Origin: JAICKN01 sp036489565
GTDB lineage: Bacteria > Acidobacteriota > Terriglobia > Terriglobales > Acidobacteriaceae
DNA: 64,000 bases
Assembly: GCA_036489565.1 (NCBI GenBank)
Contig: DASXFN010000119.1
Span: forward strand, 20,011 to 84,010
Direction: 5' to 3'
Shown: positions 27,007-35,062 of the stretch, one piece after another
Numbering within the stretch: position 1 is the first letter of the stretch
Layout of the letters: every line of letters starts with the position of its first letter
Notes under the pieces: generated by a model
What the model saw: the letters and a program-made list of their open reading frames with translations, nothing else
Database searches by the model: none
What the model was told of the DNA's origin: nothing
Made by a program: the position numbers and the translations under genes

Positions 27007-28116
27007 ATGCTCTTCGTAACGCCTCTGCTCAAAAACGCGGCCTATCCGACGTTGAGCAGTTTGGGATATTTTCGGAGTTGGCGAACGCGGCAGGCAAATC
27101 CGCTTACCGTCCTCACCTATCACGGAGTTTTTCCTGAAGGCTATGTTCCGCGAAGTCGCTTGCTGGACGGAAACCTGATATCGGCGCAGCGGTTGCATCG
27201 GCAGTTGAGTCTCCTCAAGCGTCATTACAACGTGATTTGCCCCGAAGAGTTTTTCCGCTTTTTAGACGAAGGAATCCAGCTACCCCCGCGAGCGGTGCTG
27301 CTTACTTGCGATGACGGCCTTGCCAATGTGGTTTCTGACATGTTGCCCGTGCTGGAGTTCCTTCAGTTGAAATGTATTTTCTTCCTCACCGGATCGTCAT
27401 TTACCGATCATCCGGAAATGTTGTGGTATGAGGAATTGTGGTTATTGCTTGAGGCTGCGCAGCCTGGGTCTTTGGGTTTTCAGCACTTTGCTGCTAGCGT
27501 CGAGAGTGTCCCGGGGGACGCGCTTGATCGGCACCGCATTTGGTGGGAGTTGGTGAAACAGCTTTCCAAAACAAATGCTGCCGCTCGGCGGCATTTCATC
27601 GAAGAGTTGGGGTCAGCTGCAAAATTGCGTCACGGCTGGAAGGCTGCGTTGCTGCAGGATCCGATCCAGCGAAGTAGGTTTCAATTGTTGGATAAACAAC
27701 AGGCCGAGAAACTGGTGAGGTCGGGAATGACGGTGGGCGCACACACTATGGACCATCCAGTATTGGCCCAATGTACGGAAGAAATTGCACGAGAAGAAAT
27801 TGCCGGCCCTTTGAAGCTCGTGCCCGCAGACTGGAACATGCGCATCCTCGCATACCCCTTCGGAACTCACGAAACTGTATCGGCTCGAGACGCATCCCTT
27901 GCAGAGGCCGCCGGGTATCACTGCGCCTTCATGAATGTCGGTGGAAGCGTTTCCCCACACGTGAACCGATTCGCTGTCCCTCGGATTCATATTACGGCCG
28001 ACATGAAATTCGGAGAGTTCGAAGCTCATGCCTCCGGATTTCATCAGGATATCCAAAATCGGCTCTCTCGCTCTGTGCCGCCGGTCCGATCCCAGACCGC
28101 TTTGTCACAGTCATGA
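27007..28116 (+). CDS. Polysaccharide deacetylase family protein
   Basis: A 369-residue NodB-type protein. The chain opens with LTVLTYHGVFP; the first catalytic motif is TCDDG at 100-104 (family usually FDDG), the metal motif GAHTMDHP is near 244, and YPFG closes the fold. There is no signal peptide, so it is likely cytoplasmic or membrane-associated and may modify sugars for exopolysaccharide. An insertion of about 90 residues (about 145-235) lies between the two motif blocks. The stop overlaps the next start (ATGA), so both act together. Confidence 0.85.
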   Translation: MLFVTPLLKNAAYPTLSSLGYFRSWRTRQANPLTVLTYHGVFPEGYVPRSRLLDGNLISAQRLHRQLSLLKRHYNVICPEEFFRFLDEGIQLPPRAVLLTCDDGLANVVSDMLPVLEFLQLKCIFFLTGSSFTDHPEMLWYEELWLLLEAAQPGSLGFQHFAASVESVPGDALDRHRIWWELVKQLSKTNAAARRHFIEELGSAAKLRHGWKAALLQDPIQRSRFQLLDKQQAEKLVRSGMTVGAHTMDHPVLAQCTEEIAREEIAGPLKLVPADWNMRILAYPFGTHETVSARDASLAEAAGYHCAFMNVGGSVSPHVNRFAVPRIHITADMKFGEFEAHASGFHQDIQNRLSRSVPPVRSQTALSQS

Positions 28117-29900
28117 GTTCTTCTTCAGAAAATATTCAAGTTGCGCTCCTGAAATCAATCGAAGGAGAAGATGCTCTTCGCGAGGAATGGAACCAACTTG
28201 TTTCAAGGGCTGAAATTCCGCAGATTTTCTTGACCTTTGAGTGGGCGCTGGCGGTTGAACGGGCCTTCCCGTTCTCGCTCGAGCCTTGGATATTCATTCT
28301 TCGAAAAAAAAACGTGCTCATTGGATGTGCCGCGCTCGCTTCATGCCCGGGTGAACACAACAAGATATTTTTTCTCGGCGCGAGCACGGGAGACTACTGC
28401 GATATTGTCAGCGCCCCAAATGATCGTGGTGTAGTTGTAACTGCAATTCTGGGGGCGCTTCATGACCGCCGAGTACGTGAAATTGATCTCACGAACATTC
28501 CCGCCGAGTCCGCTACGGTGAAGGTAATTTCCCAATCAGGCCATTCCAACTACAGGTCTTCTTCTCGTCCCGCTTACACGTGCAGCCGAATCATTCTTGA
28601 TGGTGAGAGGCGCATCGCGAGCTCAAGCGAAGTGTTGCCAGAAATATCGCAACGTTTAATGAAAGACGAACAAATACGGCGTCTTTCGAAACTCGGGCCA
28701 CTAAAACTAGTGCACGTTCGCGATAACCAGGGAGCTCTAAGAGCGCTAGATTCCGTGATCAAAGCACAAGTTTCACGGTTCCTGGCGACCTCGCGTTTGA
28801 GCCCACTGCTGTTAGCCACTCGTCGCCGCTTTCTTGTTGAATTAAAAGATTTGCTGAGTCAAAAAGATTGGCTTGATATCAGCGTGCTTAAAGTTGCCGA
28901 TCACGATGTGGCCTGGAACTTTGGTTTTGTATTCCACGGAGTTTGTTTTTGGTACTTGCCCACATTCGATCTTTCCATGGAATCATTTTCTCCCGGTATG
29001 TGCTTGTTGAAACTGATGATGGAGGAATCCGCCCACAAGCTCGAAATCAAGGAAATCGATCTGGGCTTGGGAGATGAGAATTACAAAAGGCGGGTCGCGA
29101 ATGACAGCAGGAAAACGTTAACGCTCACTCTCTCATCTAGCCTCGCCACGCACTTGGGGGGCACGATAGCCCGTGTTTTGGCGCGCGGCTTTAAGGCTTG
29201 GGGTCCCATTGAGCGGGCGGTTCGAGATGTTCTGCGAACTGGAACACGGGTAAAACAATCCGTCGTCGAGAAGCGTGTGGGAAACGGCGTGAAAATGTTA
29301 CTTGGGAAAATACTTTCAAAAATATTTTTAGCAAATGAAATTGCCCTTTTTGAATGGTCCGAAAGCTCAACCGGCAGGTCCCATAGTGTTTCCCCAAGTT
29401 TTAGACTTGCACAGATGACCTGGGACGGTTTGGCCGAAACTGCCATGCAGCATTCTGATGATCCTGACGCGCTGGAATATCTCAAACGCAGTGCGCGTCG
29501 GCTGCGAAGTTCTAAAAGAAAAGACGTACAAGGATACGTTCTCGTATCTGAAACCGGTGAGGAACTGCATTACTTGTGGGCGGCAGATTTTAGCGGATTT
29601 CAACTTTCAGAAATCCACTATTCACTTCAACCAATCGCTGATGCGTCCATGATTTTCGACTGCTGGACGCCAAAGCCGCTCCGCTCAAAACACTACTATC
29701 GGATTGCCGTCGAATGCCTCGGGCAGGAATTACGGCGACAACAGAGAAGCGCATGGATATTCAGCGGCAAACGAAATTTACCATCATTGCGTGCATTGCA
29801 AAACTCTCGCTTTGAATACCGTTATTCGCTTCTTCGTCGCAAATTTGTCTATCAAATGCCGGTAGAAAAGCTCCGCATAATAGATATGATAAATAACTAA
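28113..29900 (+). CDS. Double GNAT / FemAB-like acyltransferase
   Basis: A 595-residue protein. The start ATG at 28113 overlaps the deacetylase stop; the frame upstream is only a shadow of that gene. Residues 20-350 look like a BioF2/FemAB-like acetyltransferase (FLTFEWALAVERAFP, then FVFHGVCFWYLPTFD and EIDLGLGDENYKRR), as found in exopolysaccharide clusters. After a basic linker, residues 410-590 form a second GNAT-like domain (FDCWTPKPLRSKHYYRIAVEC, then SLRALQNSRFEYRYSLLRRK). Both halves would transfer acyl groups. With the upstream deacetylase this suggests remodelling of an N-acetylated polysaccharide. Substrates are unknown. Confidence 0.75.
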   Translation: MSSSSENIQVALLKSIEGEDALREEWNQLVSRAEIPQIFLTFEWALAVERAFPFSLEPWIFILRKKNVLIGCAALASCPGEHNKIFFLGASTGDYCDIVSAPNDRGVVVTAILGALHDRRVREIDLTNIPAESATVKVISQSGHSNYRSSSRPAYTCSRIILDGERRIASSSEVLPEISQRLMKDEQIRRLSKLGPLKLVHVRDNQGALRALDSVIKAQVSRFLATSRLSPLLLATRRRFLVELKDLLSQKDWLDISVLKVADHDVAWNFGFVFHGVCFWYLPTFDLSMESFSPGMCLLKLMMEESAHKLEIKEIDLGLGDENYKRRVANDSRKTLTLTLSSSLATHLGGTIARVLARGFKAWGPIERAVRDVLRTGTRVKQSVVEKRVGNGVKMLLGKILSKIFLANEIALFEWSESSTGRSHSVSPSFRLAQMTWDGLAETAMQHSDDPDALEYLKRSARRLRSSKRKDVQGYVLVSETGEELHYLWAADFSGFQLSEIHYSLQPIADASMIFDCWTPKPLRSKHYYRIAVECLGQELRRQQRSAWIFSGKRNLPSLRALQNSRFEYRYSLLRRKFVYQMPVEKLRIIDMINN

Positions 29901-29916
29901 TCCTGGCCTTGGGCCT

Positions 29917-31266
29917 CTACTCCTTTACCACAATCCCCAAAGTTTTCATCTTGCGATATAGATGGCTGCGCTCCAGCCCCAACACTTCTGCCGTGCGGCT
30001 CACATTGCCATGGTTCTCATCTAATTTTTTGAGAATATAATCGCGCTCGTAGGCGGCCCGCGCTTCGTGCAAAGTGGAGAACTCAGCGCCCCGGCGGCTG
30101 CCGTCCCTTTGCACCAGCGGTGGTAGATGTTTGCGATCGAAGCGCAGGGTCGTCGGGTTCATGATGACAATGCGCTCGATTACATTGCGCAACTCGCGCA
30201 CGTTTCCCGGCCAGGAATAATTCATAAGCGCATCAATCGCTTCGTCCGTGATCTCGCGGGGACGGCGTCCGTAGGTTGCGGAAAGTTCCTTCAGAAAATG
30301 CCGCGCAAACAGCGGGATGTCCTCCTTCCTCTCCCGCAATGGAGGCACATAGAAAGGGATCACATTTAGCCGGTAAAAAAGGTCCTCGCGAAAATCGCCC
30401 TTTGAAATTTCTTCTTCAAGGTCCTTGTTGGTGGAGGCCACAACCCGAACATCCACGGTAATCGCTTCATGCCCACCTACAGGCGTAATGGTTTGCTCTT
30501 CCAGCGCACGCAGAACCTTGGCCTGGGTTTTCAGGCTCATATCGCCCACTTCATCTAGAAACAGCGTGCCGCCGTGGGCGTTCTGGAATTTACCTTTTTT
30601 TTCGTTGGACGCAGCAGGAAACGCACCCGCGCGATGACCGAAGAGTTCGCTTTCAATTAAATCTTCAGGAATAGCCGCACAATTCACCGCAACAAACGTC
30701 TCGTCCTTCCGCAAACTATCGGCGTGAATCGCATGTGCCACGAGCTCTTTTCCCGTACCCGACTCCCCGTAAATGAGGACCCGGCCATTGGTCGGCGCCA
30801 TAATTTGAATTTGCTGACGCAACGCCTTGATGGGAATGCTTTCCCCGACAATTACATTCTTCGGCGACAACTGATTTTTTAGGTCGCGATTTTCCTGGCG
30901 AAGTTTTTTTGCCCCAACGGCGTTTTTGACCAGAATTAATGTTTTGTCCGCGGATAGTGGTTTTTCCAGAAAATCGTAAGCGCCTAGTTTAGTGGCGCGC
31001 ACAGCCGTTTCAATGGTCCCGTGTCCGGAGATCATGAGTACCTCCGGAGCGTTTTCCAGTTCCGCGATTTGCCGCAGCGTTTCCAAACCATCAGTTCCAG
31101 GGAGCCAGACGTCAAGCAGGACAACATCAAAATTACTTTCCTGCAATAAATCCAGGCACGCTTCGCCGGTTCCCGCGAGAGTTACGCTGTAGCCCTCATC
31201 CTGCAATAGGCCCCCCAGGGACTCGCGAATACTGGCTTCATCATCAACGATCAGAACATTAGGCAT
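29917..31266 (-). CDS. ntrX: NtrX-like NtrC-family response regulator with altered GAFTGA loop
   Basis: 449 residues. The receiver domain (DDEAS, phosphoacceptor Asp in VVLLDVWLPGTDG), AAA+ domain (Walker A YGESGTGKE, Walker B GGTLFLDEVGDMS) and Fis-type helix-turn-helix (SRTAEVLGLERSHLYRKMK) are all present. The loop that touches sigma-54 normally reads GAFTGA; here residues 214-219 are GAFPAA. Thr and Gly of that loop are important for sigma-54 remodelling, so activation may be weak or absent and the protein may act as a repressor-like regulator. It overlaps the ntrY gene by 8 bases. The gene name follows the pairing and is family-level. Confidence 0.88.
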   Translation of the reverse strand: MPNVLIVDDEASIRESLGGLLQDEGYSVTLAGTGEACLDLLQESNFDVVLLDVWLPGTDGLETLRQIAELENAPEVLMISGHGTIETAVRATKLGAYDFLEKPLSADKTLILVKNAVGAKKLRQENRDLKNQLSPKNVIVGESIPIKALRQQIQIMAPTNGRVLIYGESGTGKELVAHAIHADSLRKDETFVAVNCAAIPEDLIESELFGHRAGAFPAASNEKKGKFQNAHGGTLFLDEVGDMSLKTQAKVLRALEEQTITPVGGHEAITVDVRVVASTNKDLEEEISKGDFREDLFYRLNVIPFYVPPLRERKEDIPLFARHFLKELSATYGRRPREITDEAIDALMNYSWPGNVRELRNVIERIVIMNPTTLRFDRKHLPPLVQRDGSRRGAEFSTLHEARAAYERDYILKKLDENHGNVSRTAEVLGLERSHLYRKMKTLGIVVKE

Positions 31267-33505
31267 GTTGGGATATGGTTGCGTGAACGGCGGAAGACAA
31301 CGGTAATTCCACGATAAATTTCGTGCCCACGGGCCTATTCTCCTCTACACGGATGGTTCCGTGATGTTCCTCGATAATTCGTGCCACGATCGCAAGACCC
31401 AGCCCAGTGCCGCGCTGCTTGGTGGAAAAATAAGGAAGAAAAAGACGTTCCTTAGTTTCTTGCGTGACGCCGTGACCTGTATCGGTAATAGTAACCTCGA
31501 CGGCCTCGCGGCCGGGAAGCAGGGCAGTGGATATTTGAATCTCTTTTACCATCGCTCCGTGCATGGCGTCGGCCGCATTATCCACCAAGTTCGCCAGAGC
31601 GCGCTTGATCGCTTCGGAATCGGCCATCACCTCCGGAATCTCTGCGGCTAAAAACGTCATCACTCGAATGCCTTCAAGCCTCCCCTTAAACACGGACAGA
31701 GTGCTTTCAACGATCTCGTTGATGTCTGCCGGTTGGGGCTGGACTGCGGGAAAACGCGCCAGCGTCGAAAACTCGTTCACCAGGGTGCGCACCATCTCCA
31801 CCGAACTGGCTATGGTCTTAGCGCAATCCTGAATGAGTTGCGAAGAATCTGCATTTCCATTCTTGCCGCGGTCCAAATAACGCAGAATGCGTTCCGCGGA
31901 AAGCGAAATTGGAGTCAATGGATTCTTGATTTCATGCGCAACCCGCTGCGCGACCTCACGCCAGGCGGCCTGTTTCTGCGCTTTCAACAGGTCCGACAAG
32001 TCTTCAAAAACCAAAACATATCCCCGCCGCTCGCCTGCATGTTCCAGCGTCGCAACGGTCAAGGCAACGTTGAGTTTTGTGCGCGGAAGAACAATTTCTA
32101 TCTGGGTGGTGGTTGAACCCATGCGATCGGCGCTGCGCAGCAATGGGTCCAGGTCCGCCAGCACCTCGTTGGAAAAAACCTCATTCAATGCCGCGCCAAT
32201 CATCACTGCATGGATTGTGTTCTGTCCGTTAAGCGGGTGAAACAGGCGCATCAACGCATGATTGGCATGAGTGACCCGGCGGTTCGCGTCTAGTGAGAGC
32301 ACGCCGTTCGGAATGCTCTCCAGGATGGTTTCAATGTGCTGTCGTCGCTTTTCAAGTTCAGCGTTGGCCGCTTGCAAATCCTGGCGGGAGGCCTCAATTT
32401 GGCGGCGTCCGGTTTCCAGTTCGCCCGCCATGCGATTGAAAGAACTGACCAGGTCCCCGATCTCGTCGGCCGCTTTTATCTCAACGCGATAATCCAGTCG
32501 CCCGTGGGAAATTTCCTGCATAGCCTCCGCCAGCGCCACCACCGGACGCGTTACCAGTTTGGAAAGAAACAGTGCCAGCCAGGTCGCGGTAAAAAGCACG
32601 AGGACGGTAAGGAGCAGCAGAAGCTCCATGTAAGTACTGCGCACCATGCGGCGTTGCTTATAAAGCGCGAAATACCGCTGTTGGCCGGCCTCAACCTTGC
32701 TTAAGGTTGCAGAAAATGCCGGCGGCAGCGGCATACCTACCAGGATCAATCCACGCTGCCCCACTGGCGCCGCGCCGAGCATATAGTCGGCCTTGTCCCA
32801 AACAAACCGTTGTGGAATGCTTCGCGCGGTCCAGTTTGTGGGAAGCGTCGCTTTGATCAGCGGCCACGCGGCGGGTGCCGCAAAGCTGGCTTCAGCGTTG
32901 CCATCCCAAACGGCAACTGCAAACCCGCCTTGCAGGGTCACCTCATGATCGCGGAATTCATCTACCACCGCTGAAAAGCTGTGCCCTTCAAACGCATGCT
33001 GGATGGCGGGCGAGGAAGCAATGGAAAGCGCTTCCACGCGCGCATTTTGCGAAGTGTAATTGGAAAGTAAGGATGCAATCGCCGCTGTATCCTGACGCAC
33101 CTCTTCCACGGGCCGGGAAAACCATTTATCGATGGACCGGTTCATCAATCCATACGCAAATAGGAACATGGTGATGACGGGAAGGAAGGACAGCAGGAGA
33201 TTGACAACCACGAGCCGTGTGCGAAATTTCGATCCTAAAACTCCCAGGCGTCTTTCCGCGGACAACTTCAGAAGGTTGCGGGCCAGCACGAATGTCAGCG
33301 CCAGAAACAATAAAAAGATCACCAGAGAAAGCGCGGCAAAAAACGCGATCTGCTGGTTTGTGTTGGGATTTAAAAAGGGCAAATCAAACGACGTCTGCGA
33401 AACGATAATCGCGAACAATATCAGTACTGCGACGGCCAATAGGTAAATGGCTTTTTTCCTGCTGGAGGACTGTGGTTCGGAACGAATTGGATTGGAAACC
33501 GCCAT
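31259..33505 (-). CDS. ntrY: NtrY-like membrane sensor histidine kinase
   Basis: A 748-residue kinase with the NtrY layout: two N-terminal helices, a third before a periplasmic region, a membrane helix (LLLLTVLVLFTATWLALFL), HAMP, PAS, HisKA and HATPase. The phosphorylated His is in HEIKNPLTPISLSAERI, the N box is AIKRALANLVDNAADAM and the G box GLGLAIVARIIEEH. The ATG at 33505 is preferred; an in-frame GTG lies 42 bases upstream, but a TATAAT box falls between the two. It overlaps its regulator gene by 8 bases. NtrYX pairs in other bacteria respond to nitrogen or redox state. Confidence 0.9.
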   Translation of the reverse strand: MAVSNPIRSEPQSSSRKKAIYLLAVAVLILFAIIVSQTSFDLPFLNPNTNQQIAFFAALSLVIFLLFLALTFVLARNLLKLSAERRLGVLGSKFRTRLVVVNLLLSFLPVITMFLFAYGLMNRSIDKWFSRPVEEVRQDTAAIASLLSNYTSQNARVEALSIASSPAIQHAFEGHSFSAVVDEFRDHEVTLQGGFAVAVWDGNAEASFAAPAAWPLIKATLPTNWTARSIPQRFVWDKADYMLGAAPVGQRGLILVGMPLPPAFSATLSKVEAGQQRYFALYKQRRMVRSTYMELLLLLTVLVLFTATWLALFLSKLVTRPVVALAEAMQEISHGRLDYRVEIKAADEIGDLVSSFNRMAGELETGRRQIEASRQDLQAANAELEKRRQHIETILESIPNGVLSLDANRRVTHANHALMRLFHPLNGQNTIHAVMIGAALNEVFSNEVLADLDPLLRSADRMGSTTTQIEIVLPRTKLNVALTVATLEHAGERRGYVLVFEDLSDLLKAQKQAAWREVAQRVAHEIKNPLTPISLSAERILRYLDRGKNGNADSSQLIQDCAKTIASSVEMVRTLVNEFSTLARFPAVQPQPADINEIVESTLSVFKGRLEGIRVMTFLAAEIPEVMADSEAIKRALANLVDNAADAMHGAMVKEIQISTALLPGREAVEVTITDTGHGVTQETKERLFLPYFSTKQRGTGLGLAIVARIIEEHHGTIRVEENRPVGTKFIVELPLSSAVHATISQHA

Positions 33506-33533
33506 CCCGGAAATGGTGCAACCTAATAGCACG

Positions 33534-33539
33534 ATTATA
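33534..33539 (-). promoter_or_regulatory. TATAAT box before ntrY
   Basis: A perfect -10 hexamer on the minus strand about 30 bases before the preferred ATG. No good -35 hexamer is found at 17-18 bases, so the promoter is tentative. It supports the shorter NtrY start. Confidence 0.35.
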
Positions 33540-33602
33540 AGCCGCACCCGGGATTTCGCCTTCAGTATGACTAGTGCATATTAAAGTTCAGGCAGCTCAA
33601 AA

Positions 33603-34682
33603 TCATTCCACCTTTCTGGTCTGTCGAGGGGTAGTCGAGCGCTCAAGGATCGCTCGTACCGCTTTGTAGGCAGGCTTTGGCTGGTAACGGCGGTCAAATA
33701 GCAATGCATCACCTTTTGTGTGATTGGTATACCACCCGATCCATGAGTATTTGTCGGTAAAGCCCCAGGTCTGCAAGGCGGTGCATGCGGGGTCCTCAAG
33801 GCAGACCTCTGTAATTTCGCGATAGACTTCGGCCTGTTTCACCAGGTCTTCAGGGTGGGAGGGATTGCCATCTCTGTCCACGGGAATTGCAACATCCATT
33901 TCCGTGAACTGCACTTGAATGCCAAGTTTCCCAAAGCGCGCAATATTTTTCGCGATGGATGCTACGTCCGGATTCAAATCTAAAATATGCATCTGGAGTC
34001 CAACGCCGTCAATCGGCACACCGCGCCGCAAAAAGTCTTTCACCATGACGTAAATCGCGTCGGAATGCGGATTAATCCCTTCCGCGCTGCCGTCATTGTA
34101 AAAAAGCAGCGCGTGCGGGTCGGCGGCGTGCGCCCAGCGAAACGCCTGCGCAATATAGGCGGTGCCTGCACCTGACTTTCCAATGCCCGGTTTGTCATAC
34201 CAAATGGAGTGGCGCAGTTGTCCATGCTCGTCAATCGCTTCATTCACCACATCCCAGGCAAATACCTTTCCGCGGTAATGCGTCACAACTTTTGTGATGT
34301 GCTCGTGCATCAGGCGGGAAAGCTGTTCTGATGTGAAATGGCCATTCGTCAGCCATTCAGGATTATGAATCTGCCAAAGGAGATTGTGGCCGCGGACTCT
34401 CATCCCATGGACCTGGGCAAAACCAACAACCGCGTCGCCGCCCGAAAAATCAAAGGTGTTCTGGCTGGGGCGCAGCACCAGCCACTTCATGGCATCCTCA
34501 GGCTCAACCATGTTGAACTCGCGCCCTAGCGTCGAGGTGTAACCGGCTTGCGAAAGATAACCCACGTTGAGGGACGCTCCCACCAGCAAACCCGACCGTT
34601 GCGCTGCCTCGCGTAGTGTCTGTGCGCCACAAATATCTATCAGCACAACAATTGCGACAAGAAAGCCGTGTATGCGTTTCAT
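33603..34682 (-). CDS. GH10 endo-1,4-beta-xylanase, secreted
   Basis: 359 residues. The signal peptide MKRIHGFLVAIVVLIDICGA precedes a single GH10 TIM barrel with no carbohydrate-binding module. The acid/base is Glu148 in WDVVNEAID and the nucleophile Glu261 in VQFTEMDVAI; the substrate residues in RGHNLLWQ and LQTWGFTDKYSW are present. It cleaves xylan backbones. The frame continues 59 codons upstream, but the signal peptide marks the ATG at 34682. It stands alone between ntrY and the pilus genes. No xylan-use partners are nearby. Confidence 0.95.
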   Translation of the reverse strand: MKRIHGFLVAIVVLIDICGAQTLREAAQRSGLLVGASLNVGYLSQAGYTSTLGREFNMVEPEDAMKWLVLRPSQNTFDFSGGDAVVGFAQVHGMRVRGHNLLWQIHNPEWLTNGHFTSEQLSRLMHEHITKVVTHYRGKVFAWDVVNEAIDEHGQLRHSIWYDKPGIGKSGAGTAYIAQAFRWAHAADPHALLFYNDGSAEGINPHSDAIYVMVKDFLRRGVPIDGVGLQMHILDLNPDVASIAKNIARFGKLGIQVQFTEMDVAIPVDRDGNPSHPEDLVKQAEVYREITEVCLEDPACTALQTWGFTDKYSWIGWYTNHTKGDALLFDRRYQPKPAYKAVRAILERSTTPRQTRKVE

Positions 34683-35062
34683 AAGGAGGTTTCCCGGCCC
34701 ACTATTGCACAAGCGGTCAAGACGTTTGTAAAGGTCAGACGTCACATTTCGGACTAATTTTTCGCAACGGTGTTTGCAGGCTTCGCAGCTGTTTGCTGCT
34801 GCGCCAGTTTTTCGAGGCTTACCAAAGTTCATGTCCGCAAGAGGATGCAAGGCATGCAAAAACGTGGAAAATCAGCGGTTTTCACGCATCAAGCTTTATC
34901 GACTCCAGAATCGGTGCAGTACAAGTACTTAAGTTACTTTTGCAGTAACGCGTCTCCGTTGACAATTTCTGTCAACGGGAAATACGCTGCAATTCTCCCC
35001 CTTACAGACAGCGGTTTCACGGACAAATCAGGTAGTTCTCTGCCGCTCAGAAGGAGCAAGGT
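34683..35062. other. Intergenic region before pilB with hairpins
   Basis: A 380-base divergent intergenic stretch. It holds an imperfect hairpin near 34863-34886 (CGTG-AAAA / TTTT-CACG) and the two dyads listed separately. No protein-like frame is seen apart from the extension of the xylanase gene. Confidence 0.55.
34933..34978 (+). promoter_or_regulatory. Tandem dyads and candidate promoter of the pil operon
   Basis: Two perfect inverted repeats stand 6 bases apart: GTTACT-tttgc-AGTAAC (34933-34949) and CCGTTGACA-atttc-TGTCAACGG (34956-34978). Both have 5-base centres. The second contains TTGACA (34959-34964), a consensus -35 box. The -10 would be ATACGC or TACGCT near 34982-34988, which is weak. 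The pair could be a two-site operator over the promoter or tandem leader hairpins. Confidence 0.5.

Noticed and set aside
34683..34690. AAGGAGGT next to the xylanase start
   Set aside because: It reads as a Shine-Dalgarno only on the plus strand, while the xylanase gene is on the minus strand; no plus-strand gene starts there.
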